Shown here: positions 40,589 through 49,149 of the stretch, one piece after another
How the letters are laid out: the number at the start of each line of letters is the position of its first letter
How positions within the stretch are numbered: position 1 is the stretch's first letter
Assembly (NCBI GenBank): GCA_032095175.1
Contig: DAMCZI010000024.1
Location: forward strand, 1-64,000
Source of the DNA: DAMCZI01 sp032095175
Lineage (GTDB): Bacteria; Bacillota; Clostridia; Clostridiales; Caloramatoraceae
Direction of reading: 5' to 3'
DNA: 64,000 bases
Translations under genes and position numbers: made by a program
Notes under the pieces: model-generated
Told to the model about the DNA's origin: nothing
Databases searched by the model: none
The model's input: the letters and a program-made list of their open reading frames with translations, nothing else

Positions 40589-41209
40589 ATGCAGAGAATA
40601 GGAATATTAGGAGGAACCTTCAATCCTATACATCTAGGACATGTTATTGCCGCCCAGGAGGTACTTTATAAAATGAAGCTTGATAGGATAATATTTATAC
40701 CTTCTGGATGTCCACCACATAAAAGCAATAGTCAGCTTGCATCTGCTATAGATAGATATGAAATGGTAAAGCTGGCTATAGAAGGTGATGATAATTTTTC
40801 CATAAGTGATATAGAAATAAATAGGGTTGGAAAAACATATACATATGATACTCTTATTGAATTACATAAAATGTATTATGGAAATAAGCTTTATTTTATA
40901 ATAGGCTTTGATTCTCTTAAGGAAATGGATATGTGGATGAGGGCAGAGGATTTGTTTAAACTAACCGAGTTTATAGTGGTAAACAGAGGAAATAGAGACT
41001 GTGAAATGGATTATGAAATAAAAAAGAAAGAGTCTCTATATGGTGGCAAGATACATGTTGTAGATATACCTGATATTGGAATATCTTCTACAGATATCAG
41101 GAGAAGGGTTAAGGATGGCGAAGGAATTAGATATTTAGTAGCTGATGAGGTTATGAATTACATAAAAATGAAGGGGTTGTATACAAATGAATTTACAGAA
41201 GGCATATAA
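40589..41209 (+). CDS. nadD: Nicotinate-nucleotide adenylyltransferase
   Basis: 206 residues. GILGGTFNPIHLGHVIAAQE carries the HxGH nucleotidyltransferase motif, and PDIGISSTDIRRRV is the ISSTxIR signature. It makes deamido-NAD from nicotinate mononucleotide and ATP. It overlaps yqeK by 23 bases. Confidence 0.97.
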   Translation: MQRIGILGGTFNPIHLGHVIAAQEVLYKMKLDRIIFIPSGCPPHKSNSQLASAIDRYEMVKLAIEGDDNFSISDIEINRVGKTYTYDTLIELHKMYYGNKLYFIIGFDSLKEMDMWMRAEDLFKLTEFIVVNRGNRDCEMDYEIKKKESLYGGKIHVVDIPDIGISSTDIRRRVKDGEGIRYLVADEVMNYIKMKGLYTNEFTEGI

Positions 41210-41783
41210 TGAGATGAAGAATGCAGCATTCAAGATACTAGATGAAGAAAGATATGCCCATTCTATAAATGTAGAAAATGAAGCAGTTAAACTTTCTAAA
41301 ATATATAATGTAGATGCTGAAAAATGTAGATTTGTTGCAATTGCTCATGATTATGCCAAAGCAATGTCTGATTGTGAGCTTATAAATTGTTCCGAAAAAT
41401 ATGAAATACAAACTGATACAATACAAAGAAATTTTCCTCAGCTTCTTCATGGTCCAGTAGCAGCAATGTATTGTAAGAACATAATGGGAATTGATGATGA
41501 GGATATAATCAATGCCATATATTATCATACAACAGGAAGAGAAAATATGTCCTTGCTTGAAAAGATAATTTATATCGCTGATGTTATAGAGGTAGGAAGG
41601 GATTTTCCCGGAATTGATGATATCAGGAAGAAAGCACTGGTTGATATTGATAATGCTATACTTCTTTCATGTAACAGTACAATTTCATATGTTATTGCAA
41701 GAAATTTTCTTATACATCCCCTAACAATCGCATTAAGGAACAGTATAATTTTGAAGGGTGGGGTAAGAAATGGGAAAGCATGA
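41187..41783 (+). CDS. yqeK: YqeK-type HD hydrolase (Ap4A symmetrical hydrolase)
   Basis: 198 residues, HD superfamily. RYAHSINVENEAVKLSKIYN, AIAHDYAKAMSD with the HD pair, HGPVAAMYCK and AIYYHTTGRENMSLLEKIIY give the metal ligands. Members hydrolyse diadenosine tetraphosphate. It is coupled to nadD upstream and overlaps the LCP gene by 14 bases. Confidence 0.93.
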   Translation: MNLQKAYNEMKNAAFKILDEERYAHSINVENEAVKLSKIYNVDAEKCRFVAIAHDYAKAMSDCELINCSEKYEIQTDTIQRNFPQLLHGPVAAMYCKNIMGIDDEDIINAIYYHTTGRENMSLLEKIIYIADVIEVGRDFPGIDDIRKKALVDIDNAILLSCNSTISYVIARNFLIHPLTIALRNSIILKGGVRNGKA

Positions 41784-43005
41784 ATGTAAAAATGAGCCTA
41801 AAAAGGGTAAGAAATTCTTAATAGCAGTAATAGCTATTATTTTGTTTATACCAATTGGGATTTTTGCATACGGTTATGGAATACTTGAGAAGATAAGTAC
41901 ACCTGATGCAGTAGAAAAAGTTGATACAAGTAAGCCTGTAAATATACTTTTGCTTGGAGTAGATGCTGGAGATTATGATAATAAAACTTCTAATAACCCT
42001 AAAAGATCAGATACAATGATGCTTGTAAGGTATAATCCAGATACAAACAAGGTTCATATTCTTTCTATCCCAAGGGATACAAAGACATTGATAAATGGTC
42101 ATACAGAAAAAATGAATTCAGCCCATAGAATAGGTGGTGTTCCTCTTGCTGAAAAAAGCATTGAGAAGCTTCTTGGTGTTAATATAGACTATTATGCAAA
42201 GGTGGATTATGAAGGATTTAGGAAGTGCATCGATGCCATTGGTGGAGTAGATGTGGTAATACCTTTTGATATGGATTATGATGCCTATGGAATAAGCATA
42301 CACTTTAAAAAAGGGGAAAATACACACCTGGATGGTAAAAAAGCTGAAGAATTTGTTAGGTGGAGAAAGAACAATGATGGTGTTGGTTATGCAATGGGCG
42401 ACCTTGGAAGAATAAAAACACAGCAGGAGTTTTTATTAAAGGTTTTTGAAAAGCTTAAAACACCTTCAGGTATGGTTAAAATACCTGGTCTTATAAAGAC
42501 GGCATCAAACTATGTTTCAACAAATATAGCACCGAAATCAATGGTTAGCTATGCAATGAAGCTGAGAAAAATTAATAAAGAGGATATAGAAACGAAGGTA
42601 CTACCGGGGGAACCTAAATACATAAAGGGAGTTTCATATTTTATATATGACAAGGAAAAAAACAGGGAGTATCTTGCGTATTTTAAGGATTCAGGTTCTG
42701 AAGCAGCATCCAACAGCGATGAAGAGATTCCAAGGGATAATATTAAAATAACAATTCTTAATTCTACAGGAGTTAAAGGTCTTGCAGGAGAATATAGAAA
42801 GCAGCTTCTAACTGCAGGATATAAGAATGTAAATGTAGGAAATTATTCTAAGAAATTAAAAAATACAATTATTGAAGATTATTCCGACAAGGACTACGGG
42901 AAAACAGTTATGGATGATATAGGAGTTGGAGATCTATCAGAAAAGCAGAGCAAAGACTCCTCAGCGGATATAGTTGTCATTCTTGGTATGAATAGTGTAA
43001 AATGA
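41770..43005 (+). CDS. LytR-CpsA-Psr (LCP) family wall polymer ligase
   Basis: 411 residues: a basic cytosolic tail, a TM helix (about 17-37), and an LCP domain (about 60-215) with NILLLGVDAGDYDNKTSNNP, RSDTMMLVRYNP, ILSIPRDTKT and EFVRWRKNN, then a LytR_C domain near 325-410. LCP enzymes attach teichoic acids or other polymers to peptidoglycan. It follows yqeK as in other clostridia. Confidence 0.94.
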   Translation: MGKHECKNEPKKGKKFLIAVIAIILFIPIGIFAYGYGILEKISTPDAVEKVDTSKPVNILLLGVDAGDYDNKTSNNPKRSDTMMLVRYNPDTNKVHILSIPRDTKTLINGHTEKMNSAHRIGGVPLAEKSIEKLLGVNIDYYAKVDYEGFRKCIDAIGGVDVVIPFDMDYDAYGISIHFKKGENTHLDGKKAEEFVRWRKNNDGVGYAMGDLGRIKTQQEFLLKVFEKLKTPSGMVKIPGLIKTASNYVSTNIAPKSMVSYAMKLRKINKEDIETKVLPGEPKYIKGVSYFIYDKEKNREYLAYFKDSGSEAASNSDEEIPRDNIKITILNSTGVKGLAGEYRKQLLTAGYKNVNVGNYSKKLKNTIIEDYSDKDYGKTVMDDIGVGDLSEKQSKDSSADIVVILGMNSVK

Positions 43006-43129
43006 GGTATAAAGTAAACATGATGTATTGGCTGTATGAAATGTAGTAGATTTTTATACTGTATTTGTAGAGTAACCGATATATAAATCATATTTATATA
43101 TTAAGAAGATAAGTTAGGAGGTAATATTT

Positions 43130-43471
43130 TTGAAAAGTTCTTCCAGTATTGCTTATTTTATAGGCTCCGCTGCCTCAGAAAAAAAGGCAAGGGATATTAA
43201 AATACTAAATGTTGATGGCATTTCTCCAATTGCTGATTATTTTGTTATTTGCAGCGGAAATTCTTCCATACAGGTTAAGGCCATTGCCGATGAGATTGAG
43301 GATAAAATGGCCGAAGAGGGTTATAATTTGAATCATAAGGAAGGGTATGGAAGTGGAAGATGGGTATTGCTCGATTATGGCAATGTCATAGCCCATGTTT
43401 TCTACACTGAGGATAGAGATTTTTATGACATAGAAAGACTATGGGCAGATGCAGAGGCCATTGGAATATAA
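43130..43471 (+). CDS. rsfS: Ribosomal silencing factor RsfS
   Basis: 113 residues from TTG 43130, after AGGAGG. KKARDIKILNVDGISPIADY, FVICSGNSSIQVKAIADEIE and the GSGRWVLLDYGNVIAHVF segment are diagnostic. RsfS binds L14 and keeps subunits apart in starvation. It ends the nadD-yqeK-LCP-rsfS block. Confidence 0.97.
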   Translation: MKSSSSIAYFIGSAASEKKARDIKILNVDGISPIADYFVICSGNSSIQVKAIADEIEDKMAEEGYNLNHKEGYGSGRWVLLDYGNVIAHVFYTEDRDFYDIERLWADAEAIGI

Positions 43472-43510
43472 AATTTGTCCTTTAAACCGTAATATAAGGA
43501 AAATGTGAAG

Positions 43511-43660
43511 AAGTAAGAGGTAAGAGGTAAGAGGTAAGAGTTATGGAAAAAGCTCGATGAGTTTTTTCCGTAACTTTTACCTTTTCACTTTTAGCTCTTA
43601 ACTCTTAGTCATGCTGCTTTCCACGTGCCTGGCACTTTTTATCTCTTACTTATTCACTTT
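43511..43660. repeat. Tandem TAAGAGG units in a long imperfect palindrome
   Basis: TAAGAGG is repeated three times (43514-43534) and then TAAGAGTTATGGAAAAA pairs with TTTTTCCGTAACTTTTA across a short loop (about 43530-43578). The right arm continues as a looser mirror of the tandem part. A second small hairpin GTGCC-T-GGCAC (43627-43637) followed by TTTTT lies inside. The gap between rsfS and the NUDIX gene has no coding frame. Confidence 0.65.
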
Positions 43661-43685
43661 TTCCCTATTATCAGTGAATACGCCA

Positions 43686-44150
43686 TTATTTAACACATAG
43701 TTGTAGCATTTTTTTATCAACTTCATCGAAGTAGCCTATATCGCTTGTTAAATCCCATAGCATGATTTCATTCATTTCATCATTTTCTTTGAATTCTGTA
43801 ATTTTATTAATCTCTGCAAAATATGCTGTTCTATATCTTATCTGGTCTTTGTTTTTATCGTATATTTTAAATAGACCTATATATTCTAGATTGGTGACAT
43901 TTTGATTTGCTTCCTCAAATAACTCTCTAATTGCACATTCTTTATATGTTTCACCTCTCTCTATTTTTCCAGCAGGAAACTCCCATTGTTTTCTCCATTT
44001 GTTGTAGGCAATCAAATACTTACCATCACATTTTATGAATGCAAATGAACCTGTAATTGGCTTGAAAATGTCGCTTTCTATTAAATCATTTTCTGATATC
44101 TGTATGTATTCTAATAACTGATGTCCGTTTTTATTCTCTGCTAAAATCAT
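43686..44150 (-). CDS. NUDIX hydrolase
   Basis: 154 residues. The NUDIX box is GKIERGETYKECAIRELFEE followed by AN, matching GX5EX7REUXEEXGU apart from the last glycine position (EEANQN). The substrate is unknown; MutT- or ADP-ribose-type cannot be separated. It is leftward and alone, with AT-rich flanks. Confidence 0.88.
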   Translation of the reverse strand: MILAENKNGHQLLEYIQISENDLIESDIFKPITGSFAFIKCDGKYLIAYNKWRKQWEFPAGKIERGETYKECAIRELFEEANQNVTNLEYIGLFKIYDKNKDQIRYRTAYFAEINKITEFKENDEMNEIMLWDLTSDIGYFDEVDKKMLQLCVK

Positions 44151-44330
44151 ATCTTTACCACTTTCCTTTACTTCATTATAAATTAAAGTTGTATCTCTAT
44201 TTGATTATACTGGATATTAATATAGATAAATAGATAATTGTTATGTGTGTGGGATAAATTAACTATTTATTAGCACTATTAGGAACTAATGAATGTATTT
44301 ATTGTCTAATAAGTAAAGGAGGAGGATTTA

Positions 44331-44864
44331 GTGAAAAAACTTCTTTACCTGTTTATTTGTATGATTATAAGTTTGGCTATTTTTACAGGATGTAATAATG
44401 ATAGTAGGAATGTAGCCATTGGGACAAAAAATAAATTAATGGAAACTGCATCAAGTGAATCTACTGATACGACTGATTGGAAACCTACACTAAATGATAT
44501 TGTGAATAATTTTGATGGAGTTACTATGAGTGTAAAGAATGGGACAGTGTCATCAACCAAATTAACAGTAGTATTCGAAAATAAATCTAGCAGTAATTGT
44601 ATCTATGGTGAAGAATTTTGGTTGGAAAAGAAAATCAACGATAAATGGTATAGAGTTCCTGTCGCTATAGATGGTAACTATGGATTCAATAGTATTGGTT
44701 ATGATTTATCATCTGGAGGCGAAAGTGAATGGAAGGTGGATTGGGAGTGGCTCTATGGAAAATTGGAAACAGGTGAATACCGTATAGTGAAGAGAATAAT
44801 GGATTTTAGAGGCACAGGAGATTATGATACTTATATTTTGGCTGCAGAGTTTCAATATAAATAA
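44331..44864 (+). CDS. Lipoprotein with immunoglobulin-like domain
   Basis: 177 residues starting at GTG 44331, after AAGGAGGAGG. The signal peptide and lipobox AIFTGC place the lipid on C21. Residues about 60-175 form a beta-sandwich, with VFENKSSSNCIYGEEFWLEK and WLYGKLETGEYRIVKRI, a pattern seen in clostridial Ig-like lipoproteins. It is surface-exposed; the function is unknown. Confidence 0.82.
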   Translation: MKKLLYLFICMIISLAIFTGCNNDSRNVAIGTKNKLMETASSESTDTTDWKPTLNDIVNNFDGVTMSVKNGTVSSTKLTVVFENKSSSNCIYGEEFWLEKKINDKWYRVPVAIDGNYGFNSIGYDLSSGGESEWKVDWEWLYGKLETGEYRIVKRIMDFRGTGDYDTYILAAEFQYK

Positions 44865-44944
44865 TGTGAATTCTTTCTGCATAGGGACGGTTACTTAACT
44901 ATTTATATAGAGAATATTTTCTATCATCAATAAAATAGTGGAAA

Positions 44945-45255
44945 CCGAGGTGACGGGGCATTTAACCCCTTGGAAAAACTTCGACCGAGTGTTAGAAATT
45001 CTTGATTGCATGGATGGCGAGAACCTTAGAACAATTCGATTGTTTGAAATATGATGCACTAGAATTCTTATATTTTATTTTTTTAAACAGCTCTGCTTAA
45101 TTGGTTCGACCCTAAGATGTTTAAAAGAATAAAATATGTAGAATTCTTGCAACATATGAGTTTCGAATGTTCTTAGGTTGTTGCCATCCATGCAATCTTA
45201 GAATTTCAACACGTAGGGAGTGTTTTCCAAGGGGTTAAATGCCCCGTCACCTCGG
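44945..45255. repeat. 311-bp nested palindrome (MITE-like)
   Basis: The gap 44865-45415 has no gene. Perfect 33-base inverted ends at 44945-44977 and 45223-45255 (CCGAGGTGACGGGGCATTTA at the left edge) flank a further imperfect 70-base pairing, with ATTGCATGGATGGC on the left and GCCATCCATGCAAT on the right. At the centre lies repeat family 1 copy B. No transposase is encoded. The whole could fold into one cruciform. Confidence 0.85.
45061..45147 (+). repeat. Palindromic repeat family 1, copy B
   Basis: Arms start AGAATTCTTATATTTTATTT and end AATATGTAGAATTCT, enclosing the core GCTCTGCTTAATTGG then TTCGACCCTAAGA (45090-45117). It lies at the apex of the 311-bp palindrome. Confidence 0.8.
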
Positions 45256-45344
45256 TTGGAACGGTCTTTCAGGATACAAACTTACTATTACGTTAAGACA
45301 TAGTATCTCTAAATTGTGGATTTAAACAAATTAAAGGTGCAAAA

Positions 45345-45374
45345 TTGCCAAAAGTGACATTTTTGATATATAAT
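45345..45374 (+). promoter_or_regulatory. Promoter of ridA
   Basis: TTGCCA (45345-45350), an 18-base spacer and TATAAT (45369-45374), 42 bases before the start codon. Confidence 0.55.
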
Positions 45375-45415
45375 AATAATTAAACATAATTAATATATAG
45401 TTTGGAGGGTGTAAT

Positions 45416-45805
45416 ATGGAAAAAGTAGTTATAAGCACAAAGAATGCGCCAGGAGCGATAGGACCATATTCACAGGGTATAAAATTTGGAAATCTTGTAT
45501 TTACATCTGGTCAGATGCCAGTAAACCCAGCAACAGGGGTAATGGTTACAGATGATGTTAAGCTTGCTGCAAAGCAATCACTTGAAAATGTAAAGGGAAT
45601 ACTTGAGGAAGCTGGAACTTCAATGGATAATGCAATTAAGGTTACTGTATTCCTAAAGGATATGAATGATTTTGCTGCAGTAAATGAAGTTTATGGACAG
45701 TACTTTACAGAAAAGATGCCAGCAAGATCTGCAGTACAGGTTGCAAAGCTTCCAAAGGATTGTTTAGTAGAAATAGAAGCAATAGCATACATACCAGAAA
45801 AATAA
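45416..45805 (+). CDS. ridA: RidA family enamine/imine deaminase
   Basis: 129 residues. APGAIGPYSQGIKFGNLVFT at the start, ENVKGILEEAGTSMDNAIKV and the PARSAVQVAKLPKDCLVEIE signature with the catalytic arginine identify it. It hydrolyses reactive 2-aminoacrylate formed by PLP enzymes. ATG 45416 is deduced from GGAGGGTG upstream. Confidence 0.97.
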   Translation: MEKVVISTKNAPGAIGPYSQGIKFGNLVFTSGQMPVNPATGVMVTDDVKLAAKQSLENVKGILEEAGTSMDNAIKVTVFLKDMNDFAAVNEVYGQYFTEKMPARSAVQVAKLPKDCLVEIEAIAYIPEK

Positions 45806-45962
45806 GGTACATTAAGAAAATAAATGAGTCAGATTGTGAAGTAATTTTGATTATTTTCTAGGCACTCAATCACGAGCATACTAACTGTATGTAAGTGATT
45901 GAGTAACGACGAAAAGAATCAAAAGGACGAGTAAGATGACTTATTTATTTTTTTAATGTGCC
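45806..45962. repeat. 157-bp imperfect palindrome between ridA and dacF
   Basis: The ends GGTACATTAAGAAAATAAAT and ATTTATTTTTTTAATGTGCC match over 26 bases with three mismatches. Inner arms CACTCAATCAC and AGTGATTGAGT (around 45863-45905) and TTTTGATT/AATCAAAA continue the symmetry to a loop near 45885. No coding frame. Confidence 0.75.
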
Positions 45963-45975
45963 TAAATAAAAAATT

Positions 45976-46000
45976 AAAGCACAGAATGTATCTGTGCTTT
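45976..46000. terminator. Bidirectional terminator between ridA and dacF
   Basis: AAAGCACAGA (45976-45985) / TCTGTGCTTT (45991-46000). A-rich sequence before it and T/A-rich after it serve both directions; it overlaps the stop codon of the leftward gene. Confidence 0.8.
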
Positions 46001-47267
46001 AATTATATTTAAAGTTCTTTATTTTCTTATTCTTTCCATATCTTAAAGCTCGGTTTCTTTTAACTCTAATTACAGCATAGATTAGGAATAGAGATATAAA
46101 TAATATTATATAAAGTGGATATTTAATTATAGGCTTTAAAATTTTTTTATATCTATTCTCCTTATCAAGTGCCAGCTTATGTGTTATGCTTTTATATTCT
46201 CCACCTGAAACTAATGGTATTTTAGTCTCAATTCCTCTACTAAGAGTAATCTTAACATATCCAACAATATCTCCTTTAGATATTTCCTTTAAATTTTTAT
46301 TTAACTCAATTTCCTTTGATATAGAAGGGTTAGCGTTATTGAGTGCGGATATATTATAATCTCTTTGGGGATATAGAGGTATTGATTCATTTGTTCCGCT
46401 AATCTTTAATTCCATTTCAGGAATTTTAGTAGAAAGAACACTTTCACTTCTAAATTGGTTAAATCCATAGTCGAGAAGTTTTATTGCATCATCATAAATA
46501 TTATGATCATCCTTAAGCTCTACAGCGAGAATTCTTCTTCCGCCCCTTGATGCTGATGCAAGAAGGGTATTTTTTGATTTTTCGGTGTAGCCGTTTTTTA
46601 ATCCATCTGCCCCTTCGTATTTATATCTATTGCTGCCTATAATTTTATTTCTATTGTGAATATATCGTATTTCAGGCTGCTTGTTCGTCGGAGCAATTTT
46701 ATATGAGCGAGTTGAAACAATCTCTCTAAGTATTGGATTTTCCATGGCTTTTTTAGAAATTAAAGCAAGATCATATGCAGTTGTATAATGGTTATCATCA
46801 TATAAGCCATTTGGATTTACAAAATTTGAATCCTTGCATCCAAGTTCCTTTGCTTTAGCATTCATAAGAACTGCAAAAGCTTCCTTAGAACCTGATATAT
46901 GCTCTGCAAATGCCAGAGCTGCGTCGTTTGCAGAGTCAAGCATCATTGCATATAGAAGATTTTTAACAGTTATCGTCTCACCCTCAGCTAGGTAAATTTT
47001 ACTTCCATCTTCAAATGGAGGATTTTTTCCTACTGTTACTATGTCATCGAGCTTACACCTCTCCAGAACTATAAGGGCGGTTAAAACCTTTGTAGTGCTT
47101 GCTGGAGCAAGCTTTTTATGGATATCCTTTTCATATAATATCTGTCCTGTATCTAAGTCCAACAGGAGTGCTGCTTCTGCATTCACAGTTGGTATACCTT
47201 CCGCAAAAGAAGTATGAGATACAAATAAAAAAAAGCATATCAAAAGTAAAGCTATTTTTCTTTTCAT
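45999..47267 (-). CDS. D-alanyl-D-alanine carboxypeptidase, DacF-like (S11)
   Basis: 422 residues: signal peptide (1-22), S11 peptidase domain with SxxK S57-TTK in LAPASTTKVLTALIV, SxN in MLDSANDAALAFAE, KTG variant in LKNGYTEKSKN, a PBP5_C-like domain, and a C-terminal TM anchor near residues 385-405. It trims the terminal D-Ala from peptidoglycan stems. A membrane-anchored form with this layout is typical of DacF-like sporulation enzymes. GGAGGCAA precedes ATG 47267. Confidence 0.94.
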   Translation of the reverse strand: MKRKIALLLICFFLFVSHTSFAEGIPTVNAEAALLLDLDTGQILYEKDIHKKLAPASTTKVLTALIVLERCKLDDIVTVGKNPPFEDGSKIYLAEGETITVKNLLYAMMLDSANDAALAFAEHISGSKEAFAVLMNAKAKELGCKDSNFVNPNGLYDDNHYTTAYDLALISKKAMENPILREIVSTRSYKIAPTNKQPEIRYIHNRNKIIGSNRYKYEGADGLKNGYTEKSKNTLLASASRGGRRILAVELKDDHNIYDDAIKLLDYGFNQFRSESVLSTKIPEMELKISGTNESIPLYPQRDYNISALNNANPSISKEIELNKNLKEISKGDIVGYVKITLSRGIETKIPLVSGGEYKSITHKLALDKENRYKKILKPIIKYPLYIILFISLFLIYAVIRVKRNRALRYGKNKKIKNFKYN

Positions 47268-47377
47268 AATTGCCTCCTTAGAAAATGCTTTCTACATTAT
47301 AACAAAAAACACATCATGAATCAATCGGAGAGTTTAAATTTGGTTGTTTATGTAAAAAATCAAAATGAGGTGAAATT

Positions 47378-47983
47378 ATGGATTTAAATAAAAGAGAAAA
47401 GATTGGTTTGATAACTTTTTCAGTTATTATATTAACTCTTTTATCAATTTTATATTTTAAGGGTCAGAAAAACAGCGAAATACAGGTTATTAGTAAATCA
47501 AATAGCAAAAATATTTCAAATGAATCATCAGCTGAAAATAAATCTACAAATATAAGTGTATATATATGTGGAGAAATACAAAAACCAGGAGTATATACCA
47601 TACTTGAAGGAGACAGGGTAGAAAAAGTAATCGAATTGGCTGGTGGCTTCACAGAAAACGCCTATAGAGATAATATAAATCTAGCTGCAAAACTAAAGGA
47701 TGAGGATTTTATCAAAATACCATCTAAAAATTCGATAATTATAAACGGTACAGGTATAAATCCATTTGGCAGCTTTCAAAGTGATTCAGGAAAAATAAAC
47801 ATAAATACAGCAACAAAAGAGGAATTGAAAAACCTGCCAAGGATTGGAGATGCCTATGCTCAAAGAATAATAGAATATAGAGAAAACAAGGGCCCGTTCA
47901 AGGATTTAAAGGATATTATGAAGGTTAGCGGTATTGGAGAAAAGATATTTGAAAATATCAAAGATAAAATAACTGTCCGATAG
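47378..47983 (+). CDS. ComEA-like DNA-binding protein (SLBB + helix-hairpin-helix)
   Basis: 201 residues: TM anchor (about 10-28), an SLBB domain (about 58-110, ISVYICGEIQKPGVYTILEG) and a double helix-hairpin-helix (about 138-200, ININTATKEELKNLPRIGDA to ILDIMKVSGIGEKIF-like). ComEA binds incoming DNA at the membrane during competence. A comEC gene is at 60695; the two are not adjacent. Confidence 0.93.
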   Translation: MDLNKREKIGLITFSVIILTLLSILYFKGQKNSEIQVISKSNSKNISNESSAENKSTNISVYICGEIQKPGVYTILEGDRVEKVIELAGGFTENAYRDNINLAAKLKDEDFIKIPSKNSIIINGTGINPFGSFQSDSGKININTATKEELKNLPRIGDAYAQRIIEYRENKGPFKDLKDIMKVSGIGEKIFENIKDKITVR

Positions 47984-48042
47984 TATTGAACAAAAGGCTA
48001 TATATGTTGTAGAATTAAGCTGTAAGAGAGGGGGAAGACATA

Positions 48043-49074
48043 ATGGATAATGTAAAACTTACACAAATGACCGAAGCTTCTGGGTGAGCAGCGAAGTTTG
48101 GGCCAGATGCCCTGGCACAGGTACTGTGTCGTTTACCAAAAATTAATGATAAAAATCTTATAGTTGGAATAGATACTTCTGATGATGCTGCTGTATATAA
48201 AATAAATGATGATACAGCTGTAATACAAACTTTGGACTTTTTTACTCCTATTGTAGATGACCCATATACATTTGGGCAGATTGCAGCAACTAATTCACTA
48301 AGTGACATATATGCAATGGGAGGGAAACCAGTGCTGGCATTAAACATAACTTGTTTCCCGTCCTGCATGGATATAGAGATACTTGGAGAGATACTAAGGG
48401 GTGGTGCAGAAAAGGTTGCTGAAGCAGGTGCTATTATAGTAGGTGGTCATACAATTGACGATAAAGAGCCCAAATATGGCCTTTCTGTTATGGGACTTGT
48501 TCATCCTGACAAGGTACTTCCAAATGCAAATGCCAAACCAGGAGATATTCTTATACTAACAAAGCCAATAGGAACTGGTGTTATAAATACAGCCATAAAG
48601 GGAGAAGTTGCAGATGAAGCTTCCATTGAGCAGGCTGTTAAGCAGATGACCTATCTTAATAAGTATGCTGCTGATATAGCTTGTGGTTATGAAATAAATG
48701 CATGTACAGATATAACTGGTTTTGGATTGATTGGACATGTATTTGAGATGGCTGAAGGAAGCAATGTCAGTATAAACATTACAAGCTCAACTGTTAAGTT
48801 TATAAAAGGTGCAGAGGAGTATGCAAAGATGGGATTAGTTCCTGCTGGAGCATACAGAAATAGAAAGCATGTTGGAGACAGGGTAGAAATTCTGACAAAT
48901 AAAGAGTATATAGTTGATTTACTCTATGATCCACAGACATCAGGAGGCTTAATATATTCACTTCCAGAAGGGGAAGGACTTAAACTATTAGGAGAGCTTA
49001 ATAATTCAGGTATTGAGGCTTTTATAGTAGGTTATGTAACAGATAAGAAAGATAAATATATATATGTTGAATAA
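48043..49074 (+). CDS. selD: Selenide, water dikinase containing selenocysteine
   Basis: 343 residues if UGA 48085-48087 is read as Sec15. The start is ATG 48043, after GAGAGGGGGAAG. The N-terminus is MDNVKLTQMTEASG-U-AAKF, the active-site loop where other SelD proteins have Cys or Sec, followed by K18. After the UGA the frame continues unbroken: GIDTSDDAAVYKIND, DFFTPIVDDPYTFGQIAATN, NSLSDIYAMGG, GGHTIDDKEPKYGLSVMG. Without readthrough only a product from a later start would be made, lacking the catalytic loop. It makes selenophosphate, the donor for SelA. selA, selB and tRNA-Sec follow. Confidence 0.96.
48085..48120 (+). promoter_or_regulatory. selD: Bacterial SECIS element of selD
   Basis: The UGA is followed at 17 bases by the hairpin GCCAG (48102-48106) / CTGGC (48112-48116) with the loop ATGCC. 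Bacterial SECIS hairpins lie just 3' of the UGA inside the coding region and bind SelB through a short apical loop. Position and size fit; the exact fold is not proven. Confidence 0.75.
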
Positions 49075-49090
49075 GTATTACAAATTGAAA

Positions 49091-49116
49091 CAGGACCCCA
49101 AATAAATGGGGCCCTG
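49091..49116 (+). terminator. Hairpin between selD and selA (weak terminator or processing site)
   Basis: CAGGACCCCA (49091-49100) pairs with TGGGGCCCTG (49107-49116) with one mismatch around AATAAA. No T-run follows, so transcription may continue into selA. Confidence 0.5.
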
Positions 49117-49149
49117 GAATTTCATATGTAAAATAGCAGGAGGATATAT

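Noticed and set aside
43511..43545. Short tandem repeats considered as a CRISPR array
   Set aside because: Units are seven bases without spacers and no cas gene is near; no CRISPR array is seen anywhere in the window.
48043..48240. selD looks broken by a stop codon, with the long frame only from about 48232
   Set aside because: The TGA is in the catalytic-loop position, the frame continues on both sides without a shift, a hairpin follows at SECIS distance, and selA, selB and tRNA-Sec are adjacent; selenocysteine explains it.
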